Assembly (NCBI RefSeq): GCF_014635845.1 | Contig: NZ_BMDP01000003.1 | Span: 372,001-436,000 of the forward strand | Direction of reading: 5' to 3' | DNA length: 64,000 nt | DNA from: Oxalicibacterium solurbis | GTDB taxonomy: Bacteria; Pseudomonadota; Gammaproteobacteria; Burkholderiales; Burkholderiaceae_D | Part shown: piece by piece, positions 1 through 9,274 of the stretch | Position numbering within the stretch: the first letter of the stretch is position 1 | How the letters are laid out: each line of letters begins with the position of its first letter | The notes under the pieces: generated by a model | Told to the model about the DNA's origin: nothing | Databases searched by the model: none | Seen by the model: only the letters and a program-made list of their open reading frames with translations | Program-made: the position numbers and the translations under genes

Positions 1-1
1 C

Positions 2-325
2 GGCATCGTATCGGCGGACGATCTGCAGCGGATGAAACCCGATGCTCTGTTCGTCAACATCAGCCGAGCGGAATTGCTGCAGCCGGATGCGCTGCTGTCG
101 TCGCTGCAGGCTGGTCGGCCTGGATATGCGGCATTGGATGTCTATGAAAGCGAACCGCTGCCGCCGACCTCGCCATTGCTGCAGATGGAAAATGTATTGG
201 CGTCGCCGCACCTGGGCTATGTGGAAAAGGATAGCTACGAGCTGTACTTCCACAGCGCGTTTCAGAACATCGTTGATTTCGCTAATGGCGCGCCGCGCAA
301 TGTGCTGCAGGTTCAGCAGGACTGA
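2..325 (+). CDS. D-isomer-specific 2-hydroxyacid dehydrogenase, C-terminal part (5' truncated by window)
   Basis: Only the last ~107 residues lie in the window and the reading frame is open at the left edge. The segments VNISRAELLQ, AALDVYESEPLP and SPHLGYVEKD match the end of the NAD-binding domain of the D-2-hydroxyacid dehydrogenase family (SerA/GhrA-like): the VN.(S/A)R block, the D-V-(Y/F)-x-x-E-P-L segment and the catalytic-histidine region (S-P-H). Such enzymes reduce 2-keto acids or oxidise D-2-hydroxyacids with NAD(P)H in the cytoplasm. The substrate cannot be told from this fragment. Confidence 0.85.
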   Translation, partial: GIVSADDLQRMKPDALFVNISRAELLQPDALLSSLQAGRPGYAALDVYESEPLPPTSPLLQMENVLASPHLGYVEKDSYELYFHSAFQNIVDFANGAPRNVLQVQQD

Positions 326-329
326 AGCG

Positions 330-1118
330 TCAGCGGAGGATATCGGACTCGGTGTCGGCCGGACCGCGATCGGCGGAACGGCGTTTCTTCGACGGCAGCA
401 GAGTCGCCGTGGTGGTCGCCAGATGACCGCCGCCCCACATCTTGATCCAGCCTGGCGGCCACGGCAGCGCCGGTCCGCTGTAAGGCGGTACGCCGCGGCG
501 CACGGGAATGATCGGCAGCACATCCGGCAACTGGCCGTCGCGGCTGTCCCAGCCCAGCGTATATGTATAGTCGGGCAGCAGCATTTCGCAGACAGCCTCG
601 AACCACGCGGTGTGATCCTCGTCGCGCCCCAGCGCCTGCGCCATGCCGACCGGATCGAACTGCGCCAGCGTGCTCACCAGCTCTTCGGTTGTTTCGCCGG
701 GTGCGTCACCCCAGCCCATCACCGGATTGAAGATGTAATCGGCACCCGAGCCGTACCAGCCTTCGCGCCATGGCCGTTCCATCCAGTTGCGCGGGCCGGT
801 AAACAAGTGCCAGCGCCAGTGCAGGCCTGAGGGTTTGGGCCAGCTGTACAGATACAGGCGCTGATAGCCAGCCTGATGCAACTGCCGCACCATTGCCATC
901 AGGCGAGCGTGCGGCATCTGGTCCGGCGGTGCGCGGCGAAACAGGATGGGTTCGCCATCGGCATGCTGGACTTCGTCGCTCGACAGGTTGAGGTCGAGCG
1001 TGCGCATCTCGTTGCCGAAGCGCGCCGAAATCCATCCCGTCATCAGATTGACGGCCGTGATCACGCCATAGCCACGATGGCGATGGAAGATGATGGTGCC
1101 GGGTGCGATGGGTTTCAT
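330..1118 (-). CDS. Uncharacterised protein, 262 aa
   Basis: The start is taken at the Met of MKPIAPGTII; an in-frame Met 15 codons upstream (1163) is possible. The first ~45 residues (GTIIFHRHRGYGVITAV...) look like a small beta-barrel or SH3-like module. The remainder is rich in Trp, Pro and Gly, with a segment of aromatic residues (WHLFTGPRNWMERPWREGW) in the middle. There are no membrane segments or signal peptide. The gene converges tail-to-tail with the dehydrogenase end (4 bp apart). I do not recognise a family, and no function is proposed. Confidence 0.65.
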   Translation of the reverse strand: MKPIAPGTIIFHRHRGYGVITAVNLMTGWISARFGNEMRTLDLNLSSDEVQHADGEPILFRRAPPDQMPHARLMAMVRQLHQAGYQRLYLYSWPKPSGLHWRWHLFTGPRNWMERPWREGWYGSGADYIFNPVMGWGDAPGETTEELVSTLAQFDPVGMAQALGRDEDHTAWFEAVCEMLLPDYTYTLGWDSRDGQLPDVLPIIPVRRGVPPYSGPALPWPPGWIKMWGGGHLATTTATLLPSKKRRSADRGPADTESDILR

Positions 1119-1448
1119 GGTTACAGCGGTCGCTTGCAAAAAAGGCGGATGCCAATGGGGCATTAGTTTAGCGGGATTTCCACATGTCGACGGTTACGCC
1201 GTCAATTTGTACGTGAAACCACGCCAAGCTGAATTCACGTTGTTGTCACATATTTATCAAAGAATTTTCTTGGCAAATCTGCCATGTCCCGGTATTCATG
1301 GGAGTATTATTCCCGCCTGGCATGCTGGTTAATAAATCAAACAAGAATCTCGCTACGTAAATGGTGCAATGACCGTCGCGTGCCTCGGAAATTTAAATAG
1401 TTTCCGCCACCCAAAATCTTGCACACTTCCTCGGGAAACGGGCGAGCC
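1119..1448. other. Intergenic region between divergent genes
   Basis: A 330-bp AT-rich stretch between the minus-strand uncharacterised gene and the plus-strand AraC regulator. It must hold both promoters. I see no convincing operator, RNA gene or small coding region in it. Confidence 0.5.
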
Positions 1449-2354
1449 ATGCCTGAGGTGCATCAGAGCAGATTACCGGCTTCCGATAGTCGTCTTGCTG
1501 ATGCGGAGATGTCACGTGTGCTCGGTACCACACCATTTCGTATGGTGCTGGATTCGTCCGGTGCGGGTATCGCACATTGGAAACATGATCCCTTGCACGA
1601 TGTCGTACAGCCCATGACGCATCACGTCATCATGGCTTATAACGGCACTGTACAACGCATGGAGCGGCGATCGGGAAGGTCTATTGTTACAGGAACATTT
1701 CGTCCTGGGGTGGTCATCATTATTCCGGAAGGGTCGAGTTCACGATGGGATATCCCGAAACCTGTCGATGTCGTTCAGCTTTATCTCCCTCATGCATCAC
1801 TCGAACGCGTCGTTGATGAGGCGAACATTGCTACACCTGTTGATCTTCTTGAGCGAACTGCGCAGCCCGATCCCGTTACATCCCGCTTACTATTGAGCGC
1901 CGCAGATTGCTTGGTGGGCAATGAAGCGCTAGACACACTTTTCCGACAGCAACTGATAGACCTGTTGGCTACACGTCTTCTCACTGCACACACCGGCTCG
2001 CCAACCACGATTCAGCCAATCAAGGGTGGGCTGGCGCCGAAGACTCTGTTGCGTGCGGTCGAGCGCTTGAGGTCAGACAGTGATGCAGATGTTTCTTTGG
2101 CAGCCCTTGCTGCGGAGGCGGCTTTGTCGAGATTTCACTTCTGCCGTGCCTTCAAGGAAAGTACAGGTCTGTCTCCTCACGCCTGGCTGCGCCAGCACAG
2201 GCTCGATCAAGCCATGAACATGCTGCGCGACACGGACGTCTCTGTCATGTCGGTCGCGGCAACGCTTGGCTATACATCCCAAACCGCCTTTGCTGCGAGT
2301 TTTCGGAAACTGACTGGTGAAACCCCGAGCGATTGGCGCCGACGCATGCGTTAA
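1449..2354 (+). CDS. AraC-family transcriptional regulator
   Basis: A 301-residue protein from the ATG at 1449 (MPEVHQS...); an in-frame ATG lies 30 bp upstream. The C-terminal ~100 residues form the double helix-turn-helix AraC domain: DADVSLAALAAEAALSRFHF, then CRAFKESTGLSPHAWLRQHR, then VSVMSVAATLGYTSQTAFAA and SFRKLTGETPSDWRR. The N-terminal ~180 residues resemble a cupin-like sensing domain (GTFRPGVVIIIPEGSSSRWD). It lies upstream of the flavoprotein, metallohydrolase and haloperoxidase-like genes, so it may control them. The effector is unknown. Confidence 0.85.
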   Translation: MPEVHQSRLPASDSRLADAEMSRVLGTTPFRMVLDSSGAGIAHWKHDPLHDVVQPMTHHVIMAYNGTVQRMERRSGRSIVTGTFRPGVVIIIPEGSSSRWDIPKPVDVVQLYLPHASLERVVDEANIATPVDLLERTAQPDPVTSRLLLSAADCLVGNEALDTLFRQQLIDLLATRLLTAHTGSPTTIQPIKGGLAPKTLLRAVERLRSDSDADVSLAALAAEAALSRFHFCRAFKESTGLSPHAWLRQHRLDQAMNMLRDTDVSVMSVAATLGYTSQTAFAASFRKLTGETPSDWRRRMR

Positions 2355-2785
2355 ACAGCAATCGCACTACAACCAAGTTCCATCCTCCATTTCCCGTCAA
2401 GACGAGAACTCCTCGCGGTGAGTTCGAGCTGTCGACGCCAATCGACGTTCCAAAGCCTGCACGACGGGAATATTGATCTTGCCGGTCGCACTGCCATTCA
2501 TCCTTCTTAGGCAATTTCACCGTTGCATCGACGCGCCCCGTCGCCGAAGCCATCGGGTAATTGACGATAACGCCCACCTTAATAGCAATCTCTCTACAAC
2601 CAGATCAATTGCTCTGGAGTTGTTGCGGGTGCGATTCACTAAATTATGGCTGTGCTCACGACAACAACCGATGAAGACAAAAAATAGTTTGGCAGCTTCA
2701 TCAGCCAGCATGCAATCGCATCAAGCCGCAATCGTGTGCGCGATTCAGTAAATCGTTCACTTCATCTGATCAAAGGAGTAATCAC
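2355..2785. other. Intergenic region with a 19-bp imperfect direct repeat
   Basis: 431 bp between the AraC regulator and the flavoprotein gene. The 19-mer at 2357-2375 (agcaatcgcactacaacca) recurs at 2584-2602 with 17 of 19 identical bases. A minus-strand reading frame at roughly 2350-2577 has no recognisable family match and no clear ribosome binding site; it may be a decayed remnant. The promoter of the downstream genes is expected here. Confidence 0.4.
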
Positions 2786-3991
2786 ATGCGACTCGTTATC
2801 ATAGGTTCCGGCTTCGCCGGTATGTACGCCGCACTTTCCGCGGCGCGTCTGCGCGACATTCACGGCACCTCGCCAAAAGAACTGGAAATTGCACTAGTGG
2901 CTCCGGAGCCGACACTGGTGGTTCGTCCACGGCTCTACGAACCGAATCCGGAAACCCTCACCGCTCCGCTGCTGGATGTGCTGAACGCCATCGACGTCGT
3001 CTATGTGCAAGGCAGCGCCGAGATGGTTGACACGCAATCCCGCACGGTACAGATTTCCGCTGGAAACGGCGCGAGCAAATCGCTTTCCTACGACCGTCTG
3101 GTCGTCGCTACGGGCAGCCGCCTGTTCCGCCCGAACATTCCTGGCCTTGCCGAATATGGCTTCAGCGTCGACTCGCTCGACGATGCGGTTACTCTCGACA
3201 AGCATCTGCATGGCCTCGCCCAGCGTCCGGCTACGAATGGGCGCAACACGATCGTTGTCGTCGGTGGCGGCTTCACCGGCATCGAGGCGGCAACCGAATT
3301 GCCGGGGCGTCTGCGCGCCATTCTTGGCAAGGATGCCAAGGCTCGCATCATCATCGTCGACCGCAACGAAGTGATTGCACCGGACATGGGGGGCGAAGCC
3401 CGCCCTGTTATCGACGAGGCGCTGCAAAAACTCGGCATAGAAACCCGCCTCGGTGCCGGCATTGCCTCGCTCGACGCATCTGGCGTCACCTTGTCCAGCG
3501 GCGAACACATTGAAAGCCAGACCGTGGTCTGGGCGGCCGGTATTCGTGCTGCACCGCTGACACAGCAAATCGGCGCCGAGCGGGACAACTTTGGCCGTCT
3601 GCTGGTCGATCGTGATCTGCGCGTGCCGGGTGTTCAAGGTGTCTTTGCCACCGGCGACGCCGCGCGTGCAGCCTGCGATGACGACGGCAACGTCGCCTTG
3701 ATGTCATGCCAGCACGCCACACGGATGGGCGCGTTCGCCGGCAATAACGCTGCGGCGGAATTGCTCGGCGTTGCGACCAAGCCTTATCACCAAAAAGCCT
3801 ACGTCACCTGTCTCGACCTCGGCGAAGCCGGTGCGCTGTTCACGCGTGGCTGGGATCGTGCGGTGGAAATGGTCGGCGACGTCGCCAAGAAGACAAAGCA
3901 GGAGATCAACACCATCTGGATCTATCCACCGAAAGCCGAGCGCGCCGCTGCACTCGCTTCCGCCGATCCGGAGCGTGTCACCGATCTCTAA
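2786..3991 (+). CDS. FAD-dependent NAD(P)H dehydrogenase, type-2 NADH dehydrogenase-like
   Basis: A 401-residue flavoprotein with a good ribosome binding site (aaaggagt) 7 bases before the ATG. Residues 1-17 carry the FAD-binding GxGxxG motif (VIIGSGFAGMYAA). The NAD(P)H-binding GGGFTGIEAA segment sits near residue 160, and GVFATGDAARA near the C-terminus is the second FAD-contacting motif of pyridine nucleotide-disulfide oxidoreductases. No redox-active CxxxxC is visible, which fits NDH-2-like quinone reductases rather than thioredoxin reductase or lipoamide dehydrogenase. It probably oxidises NAD(P)H at the inner face of the membrane. The precise electron acceptor is unknown. Confidence 0.82.
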   Translation: MRLVIIGSGFAGMYAALSAARLRDIHGTSPKELEIALVAPEPTLVVRPRLYEPNPETLTAPLLDVLNAIDVVYVQGSAEMVDTQSRTVQISAGNGASKSLSYDRLVVATGSRLFRPNIPGLAEYGFSVDSLDDAVTLDKHLHGLAQRPATNGRNTIVVVGGGFTGIEAATELPGRLRAILGKDAKARIIIVDRNEVIAPDMGGEARPVIDEALQKLGIETRLGAGIASLDASGVTLSSGEHIESQTVVWAAGIRAAPLTQQIGAERDNFGRLLVDRDLRVPGVQGVFATGDAARAACDDDGNVALMSCQHATRMGAFAGNNAAAELLGVATKPYHQKAYVTCLDLGEAGALFTRGWDRAVEMVGDVAKKTKQEINTIWIYPPKAERAAALASADPERVTDL

Positions 3992-4105
3992 GACATCCAT
4001 CCGCATGAGCCGCGCTCCCCATGCGGAAAATGATTCACCCGAAGTCGGGCGCGCGTGTTTTCAAAACTGAAGCAGATGATCCACCACACTCAACAGGAGA
4101 TAGAA

Positions 4106-5071
4106 ATGAATCAGATGATCAGCAACACTCAACTGGAAACAAAGAGAAAACCGATCAGCCGCGACACGCACACTGATATGGGCATCGTCAACGCGTCGCA
4201 GGAACTGGTTCCATCGCGCTATGCATTGCGGCTCGGCGAGATGGACGTACTGGTGATCAGCGACGGAGTGCTGCCGCTGCCTACCTCGACGATGGCGACT
4301 AATGTCGCCCCAGCCGATCTGGCAATCTGGCTGGACGACAATTTCCTGCCGCAGGAAGCATACGACTGGCCGTTGAACGTGATGGTGGTGCGTACCGGCG
4401 ATCAGACCATCCTCATCGATGCGGGACTGGGGGCGCAGTTTTCCGGCTTTCCGCGCGCCGGCCAGTTTCCCCAGCGTCTGGAGGCCGCCGGTATTGCCCT
4501 TGAATCCGTCACCGACGTGATCATTACCCACATGCACATGGATCATGTGGGCGGACTGCTCGTCGACGAAATGAAAAAACGGCTGCGTCCGGATGTGCGG
4601 ATTCATGTGTCTCGTACGGAAGTGGAGTTCTGGACCTCACCGGATTTTTCCAACACCGTCATGCCAAAGCCGGTGCCAGGCGTACTGCGTACGACTGCCA
4701 CGAGCTTCTACAACGAATATCGTGACCGTCTGCAGATCTTCGAGGACAAGTACGAGGTTGCGCCAGGCGTGGTTGTGCGTCTCACCGGTGGCCATACTCC
4801 GGGACACAGCGTGGTCGATCTCACATCTGACGGTGAGCGGCTGACGTTCGCCGGCGATGCCATGTTCCCGGTGGGATTTGACCACCCCGAATGGCAAAAC
4901 GGCTTCGAACATGATCCTGAAGAATCGACCCGCGTCCGGATCGGCCTTTTCCAGGAACTGGCAGAGAACGGCGGACTGTTGGTGGCAGCGCACCTGCCGT
5001 TTCCATCCGTCGGCCGGGTAGCAGTCGACGGCGATGCCTTCCGTTGGGTGCCGATCTTCTGGGATTACTGA
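4106..5071 (+). CDS. Metallo-beta-lactamase-fold hydrolase
   Basis: A 321-residue protein. The ATG at 4106 follows a clear ribosome binding site (caggaga). The zinc-binding motif HxHxDH is [10 protein letters not shown] (H142, H144, D146, H147). Later ligands are the GGHTPGH histidine, FAGDAMFP and AAHLPFPS. The layout resembles AHL lactonase, AttM or PqsE-type class B hydrolases, so lactone or ester hydrolysis is plausible, but the substrate is not shown. There is no signal peptide. It lies between a flavoprotein and an alpha/beta hydrolase in the same orientation, suggesting co-expression. Confidence 0.82.
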   Translation: MNQMISNTQLETKRKPISRDTHTDMGIVNASQELVPSRYALRLGEMDVLVISDGVLPLPTSTMATNVAPADLAIWLDDNFLPQEAYDWPLNVMVVRTGDQTILIDAGLGAQFSGFPRAGQFPQRLEAAGIALESVTDVIITHMHMDHVGGLLVDEMKKRLRPDVRIHVSRTEVEFWTSPDFSNTVMPKPVPGVLRTTATSFYNEYRDRLQIFEDKYEVAPGVVVRLTGGHTPGHSVVDLTSDGERLTFAGDAMFPVGFDHPEWQNGFEHDPEESTRVRIGLFQELAENGGLLVAAHLPFPSVGRVAVDGDAFRWVPIFWDY

Positions 5072-5210
5072 GCGTTGCCGGTTTATGCCTGTAGCAGGGT
5101 ATGGAACCAGAGCGTGTATTCATAGCGTTAATGAATTCCACTCTCTGGTTCAACCATCTGCGAGCAGTCATTTGAGGCACCTGTTCCGATCTTTGTTCAA
5201 GGAGAAGACG

Positions 5211-6194
5211 ATGTCAGAAAACGATTCCGGTTCACCTTTCACAGCAACACGGCGCGAAGTTTTGCAGGGCGGTCTTGCATTGGCAGGGTTGTCCATGATT
5301 CCCCATATCGCAATTGCAGCAACCTCACTAAAAGGAGCGACAACCATGACCAGCAATACAGGTAGCAGTTTCGTCAAAACTAAAGACGGCGTTGAGATCT
5401 TCTATAAGGACTGGGGGCCCAAGAATGCGCAAGCCATCGTTTTCCATCATGGCTGGCCGCTTTCCGCCGATGATTGGGATAACCAGATGATGTATTTTTT
5501 CAATCTGGGATATCGGGTGATCGCACATGATCGCCGGGGTCACGGCCGTTCGTCACAGACCGACACTGGCAATGACATGGATACCTACGCTGCTGATGTT
5601 GCGGCGCTCACCGATCATCTTGACCTGAAGAATGCGATTCACGTCGGACACTCGACAGGCGGCGGCGAGGTGGCCCGCTATGTAGCTCGCGCCAAGCCCG
5701 GTCGTGTAGCCAAGGCAGTACTCATCGGTGCCGTGCCTCCGATCATGATGAAGACGGCAAAGAGCCCTGGTGGTGTGCCGATCGAAGTACTTGATGGCTT
5801 CCGCACCGCGTTAGCGATGAATCGTACGCAATTTTTCCTCGATGTGCCGAGCGGACCTTTCTACGGCTACAACCGAAGCGGTGCGAAGATTGATCAAGGT
5901 GTTATCTGGAACTGGTGGCGCCAAGGCATGATGGGCGGCGCCAAGGCCCACTATGACTGCATCAAGGCCTTCAGCGAGACGGATTTCACGGAAGATCTGA
6001 AAGCGATCACTGTCCCCGTCCTCGTTGTGCATGGTGACGACGACCAAGTTGTTCCTTATCAGAATTCCGCGCCCCTCACTGTCAAGTTGTTGAAGAAAGG
6101 AACGCTGATCACCTATAAGGGCCTGCCTCATGGCCTTTGCACGACGCATCCCCAGATCGTCAATCCAGATCTTCTCGCCTTCTTCAAGGGTTGA
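5211..6194 (+). CDS. Tat-signal alpha/beta hydrolase, non-heme haloperoxidase/arylesterase family
   Basis: From the ATG at 5211 (RBS aaggagaa) the product has 327 residues and begins with a twin-arginine leader: T-R-R-E-V-L at 13-18, then a hydrophobic stretch ending at AIAA. The enzyme body from ~52 ([18 protein letters not shown]) is typical of cofactor-free chloroperoxidases: oxyanion-hole HHGWP, nucleophile elbow GHSTGGG (S148), acid in [10 protein letters not shown] and histidine in [11 protein letters not shown] second, very good ribosome binding site (aaaggag, 5331-5337) precedes an in-frame ATG at 5346 that would give the usual leaderless ~282-residue enzyme. Hydrolysis of esters is likely; the physiological substrate is unknown. 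Confidence 0.87.
   Translation: MSENDSGSPFTATRREVLQGGLALAGLSMIPHIAIAATSLKGATTMTSNTGSSFVKTKDGVEIFYKDWGPKNAQAIVFHHGWPLSADDWDNQMMYFFNLGYRVIAHDRRGHGRSSQTDTGNDMDTYAADVAALTDHLDLKNAIHVGHSTGGGEVARYVARAKPGRVAKAVLIGAVPPIMMKTAKSPGGVPIEVLDGFRTALAMNRTQFFLDVPSGPFYGYNRSGAKIDQGVIWNWWRQGMMGGAKAHYDCIKAFSETDFTEDLKAITVPVLVVHGDDDQVVPYQNSAPLTVKLLKKGTLITYKGLPHGLCTTHPQIVNPDLLAFFKG
5331..5348 (+). promoter_or_regulatory. Internal ribosome binding site and alternative start of the alpha/beta hydrolase
   Basis: The sequence aaaggag at 5331-5337 is 8 bases before an in-frame ATG at 5346. It lies exactly where the Tat leader ends and where leaderless family members normally begin. This would allow a cytoplasmic form to be made besides the exported one. 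Confidence 0.55.
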
Positions 6195-6232
6195 AGATCG
6201 CGAACTTTCTTCGCTGCGTTGCAATGTCAGGC

Positions 6233-6256
6233 AAGCCCGCCTTCGCGGGCTTTGTC
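6233..6256 (+). terminator. Rho-independent terminator after the alpha/beta hydrolase gene
   Basis: An 8-bp perfect stem aagcccgc/gcgggctt with a cttc loop, followed by tttgt. It lies 38 bp past the stop codon and closes the unit that starts with the flavoprotein gene. Confidence 0.75.
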
Positions 6257-6494
6257 ATGTATGCAGCGACAAAACCTTGTAAGGCTGCGCAGATGTGCGG
6301 CGCTGCATCACGGCGGTGCGCGGATGCGTGAATGCATTCGTCGAACACGTCACGCATGCGTTCCTTATGAAACATTTCGGTGCAGGGCATTGTTTGGCGA
6401 ACAATGATGAGATGCTGGTCTGCTAATTGCTATAGGAGATTTATGCGGGCAGAGCCCTCTGTCTGCGGCAATTATCAGGAAATCAGGATTCATC

Positions 6495-9047
6495 ATGGAC
6501 GCCCACGCCCCGCTGCAGATCGATACGTTTCTTCCCTACATGCGCGACGTCAGCCGCTGCGAACAGTCGCTGCGCGAACTGAACCTGATCTGGCGCATGA
6601 TCGAAGCGTCGGCCAAGATGAACTGCCCGGTCGAAGCAAAAGCCATCCTGCCGACGATGGCGGCCACGCGCGCCGGCTTCAATCGTCTCGAGCAGGAACT
6701 GGTGGCCAGCCTGGTGCGCGAGAAGGTCGCCAACGTGCTGGAGGAAATCGGCACCAAGGCGCAGTACGTGATCGACATCGTCGTGCGCAACCTATACGAA
6801 CGCACGGCCGACGTCGGCTTCCTCGCGACCGACCGCGAGCTGTGTGCCTTCGTCGCCGGCATGCATGACGATACCGACATGATCCGCGCGCGCCTGCGTG
6901 CCTATCGCAACAAGTACACGGTCTACGATGAAATCCTTCTGCTCGACACCGCCGGCAACGTGCTGGTGCAGATCGATGAAGCCACGCCGCTGGAAGGTAC
7001 GACCGATCCGCTGCTGCAGCAGACGCTGGAATCCGACACCTACGTCGAAATCTTCCGCGCCACCGACCTGCGCCCTGGAAAACACGAAGCGCTGATTTAC
7101 GCGCGCCGCATGCATCATCCGGAAACCGGTGCGGTGGTCGGCGCACTGTGTCTGTGCTTTCACTTTGAAGAAGAAATGGCCGGCATCTTCCGTTCGCATC
7201 GCGATCCGGCCGAGCGCTCGAACATGCTGCTGCTGGACGGCGACAACCGCGTCATCGCCAGCGCCGATCCGCGTTGGATTCCGGTTGGCGCGACGGTGCC
7301 GGTCAACCGCAACAACAAGCCGGAGCGCGTCATTTACGGCGGCCGCGAATATCTGGCGCGCACCTTTTCCACTGTCGGCTATCAGGATTACATGGGCCCG
7401 CCGGGATGGCAGGGACAGGTGATGATTCCGGTCGATCTGGCTTTCACGGGCAGTGCGACCGATGCACTGACTTCGCTGGACAAGCGCGTGGCCGACGGCT
7501 TGCTGTCGCACGCCGAATCGTTCTGCCCGCCGCTATTCGAGATCATGAGTGCGGCCGAGACGATCCGCCGTGTGGTCTGGAACGGCCAGGTGATGACGGC
7601 CGGCCAGAACGGTGAACTGCTGAAGCTCAAGACCATCCTGGAACAGATCAGCGAAACCGGCGCGCGCAGCAACGAACTGTTTTCGCAATCGATCCGCGAT
7701 CTGTATGAAACCGTGCTGTCGTCCAGCCTCAGCGATTCGGAATTCGTCTCGCACCTGATGGTCGATCTGCTGGATCGCAACCTGTACGAGCGCTCCGACG
7801 ACTGCCGCTGGTGGGCGCTGACGCCGGAATTGCAGGTGGCGCTGGCCGATCCGGACAAGCTGCCGGAAAAGGTTGCGCGCATTGACGAAATCCTCGACTA
7901 CATCAACTCGCTCTATACGGTCTATACCCGCATCTTCGTCTATGACCGCGACGGCATCATCATCGCCAGTACCGACTTCAAGGGTGACGGCCTGCAAGTG
8001 ATCGGCACCGACATCGACGAAGCGACGCTGGCGCAGGTGCTGTCGCTGACCAACGACCAGCAGTATTACGTGACACCGTTCGCGCCGACACCGTTGTATG
8101 GCGGCCGCCCGACCTACGTCTATCACGCCGCGATTCGCCATCCGGAAAACGCGTCGCAGGTGGTCGGCGGCATCGGCATCGTGTTCGACGCCGAACCGGA
8201 ATTCGCCGCGATGCTGAAAGGCGCGCTCGGCGACAAGAAGGCAGCCAGCGCGCTGTTCGTCGATCGCAGCGGCCGCATCATTTCCAGCACCGATCCGGCA
8301 CGCCCGGTCGGCGCGCAGCTGGAACTCGATCCGGCGCTGCTGAAGATGAACAACGGCAGCAGTGCCTCGCGCATCGTGATCCATGACGGCCACTACGCGA
8401 TCATGGGTTGCACGGTATCGCACGGCTATCGCGAGTTCAAGACCTCGGACGGCTATTGCGAGGACGTGATCGCAGTCGTCTATTTCGCCTTCGGCGAGGA
8501 ACGCCAGCAATCCGGCGGCAAGCATGCGAACGCCATGCTGGAACTGGACCCGGCCGCGCCACCGGGACGCGAGTTCGCCACTTTCTTCATCGACGGTTCA
8601 CTGTTCGCGATCGCCGCCGAATACGCGCAGGAAGCACTGCCGGCGTCGGAAATCTCGCCGATGTCGATGGGCAGCCGTCCCGAGCGCATCGGCCTGCTGG
8701 CGCTGAACCACGAGAACGAATCGCGCCGCTTCGTCTGGGTGTTCGATCTCGGCCATCTGATGCGCGGCACGAAGTCGGAGATCGACAGCAGCAGTCAGGT
8801 CATCGTCATCGAACGCGATGGCAAGAGCATCGGCCTCCTGGTTAGCGAACTGCACGGCGTGCCGGAATTCCAGTCGTCGCAGATCGTGCCGACGCCGCTG
8901 GCTGCGCCGGAAACCGGCATGCTGGTGACCGAAGTGATCCAGGCCAACCGTGGCGAATTGCTGATCCAGGTGATCAATATCGACCATCTGTTCGCCGTGC
9001 TGAACGACGAAGAGATTCCGGCCGCGGCAATGAAGATCGCCGCATGA
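6495..9047 (+). CDS. Soluble protein with tandem Cache-like sensor modules and a C-terminal CheW domain
   Basis: 850 residues. Two units repeat: a helix with RNLYERTADVGFLAT (98-112) or RNLYERSDDCRWWAL (428-442), each followed by a PAS/Cache-like region (YDEILLLDTAGNVLVQIDEA near 144-163; YTRIFVYDRDGIIIASTD near 477-494). Residues ~692-840 are a CheW domain (GREFATFFIDGSLFAIAAEY ... VIVIERDGKSIGLLVSEL ... GELLIQVINIDHLF). No hydrophobic membrane segment, signal peptide or methyl-accepting coiled coil is visible. It is therefore likely a cytoplasmic ligand-sensing CheW that links a signal to a CheA kinase. No other chemotaxis gene is in the window. Confidence 0.8.
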   Translation: MDAHAPLQIDTFLPYMRDVSRCEQSLRELNLIWRMIEASAKMNCPVEAKAILPTMAATRAGFNRLEQELVASLVREKVANVLEEIGTKAQYVIDIVVRNLYERTADVGFLATDRELCAFVAGMHDDTDMIRARLRAYRNKYTVYDEILLLDTAGNVLVQIDEATPLEGTTDPLLQQTLESDTYVEIFRATDLRPGKHEALIYARRMHHPETGAVVGALCLCFHFEEEMAGIFRSHRDPAERSNMLLLDGDNRVIASADPRWIPVGATVPVNRNNKPERVIYGGREYLARTFSTVGYQDYMGPPGWQGQVMIPVDLAFTGSATDALTSLDKRVADGLLSHAESFCPPLFEIMSAAETIRRVVWNGQVMTAGQNGELLKLKTILEQISETGARSNELFSQSIRDLYETVLSSSLSDSEFVSHLMVDLLDRNLYERSDDCRWWALTPELQVALADPDKLPEKVARIDEILDYINSLYTVYTRIFVYDRDGIIIASTDFKGDGLQVIGTDIDEATLAQVLSLTNDQQYYVTPFAPTPLYGGRPTYVYHAAIRHPENASQVVGGIGIVFDAEPEFAAMLKGALGDKKAASALFVDRSGRIISSTDPARPVGAQLELDPALLKMNNGSSASRIVIHDGHYAIMGCTVSHGYREFKTSDGYCEDVIAVVYFAFGEERQQSGGKHANAMLELDPAAPPGREFATFFIDGSLFAIAAEYAQEALPASEISPMSMGSRPERIGLLALNHENESRRFVWVFDLGHLMRGTKSEIDSSSQVIVIERDGKSIGLLVSELHGVPEFQSSQIVPTPLAAPETGMLVTEVIQANRGELLIQVINIDHLFAVLNDEEIPAAAMKIAA

Positions 9048-9274
9048 AGGGAGGCTGAACGCGGCAGCACGATCTGGCGTAGCTGCCGAAATTTATGTGG
9101 AATGGTCGGGCTGCCGCCATCGCGCCGGATTCATTCACATGGGCAACGTGGCCTCGATGACACCCGCGACCGTTTGTCGGCTCATCCATACCGAATGACT
9201 GCAGACATCTTCCGTAGCTCGGAAACGCGCGCTATGATGTGTTTCACCACGATTACATCGCAAGACACAATTCC

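Noticed and set aside
6443-6868. Frame with a good ribosome site (taggagattt) beginning 52 bp before the Cache-CheW start
   Set aside because: Its translation is Arg/Gly/Ala-rich without any domain and runs out of frame inside a clearly real gene. The upstream ribosome site could still encode a short leader, but nothing supports it.
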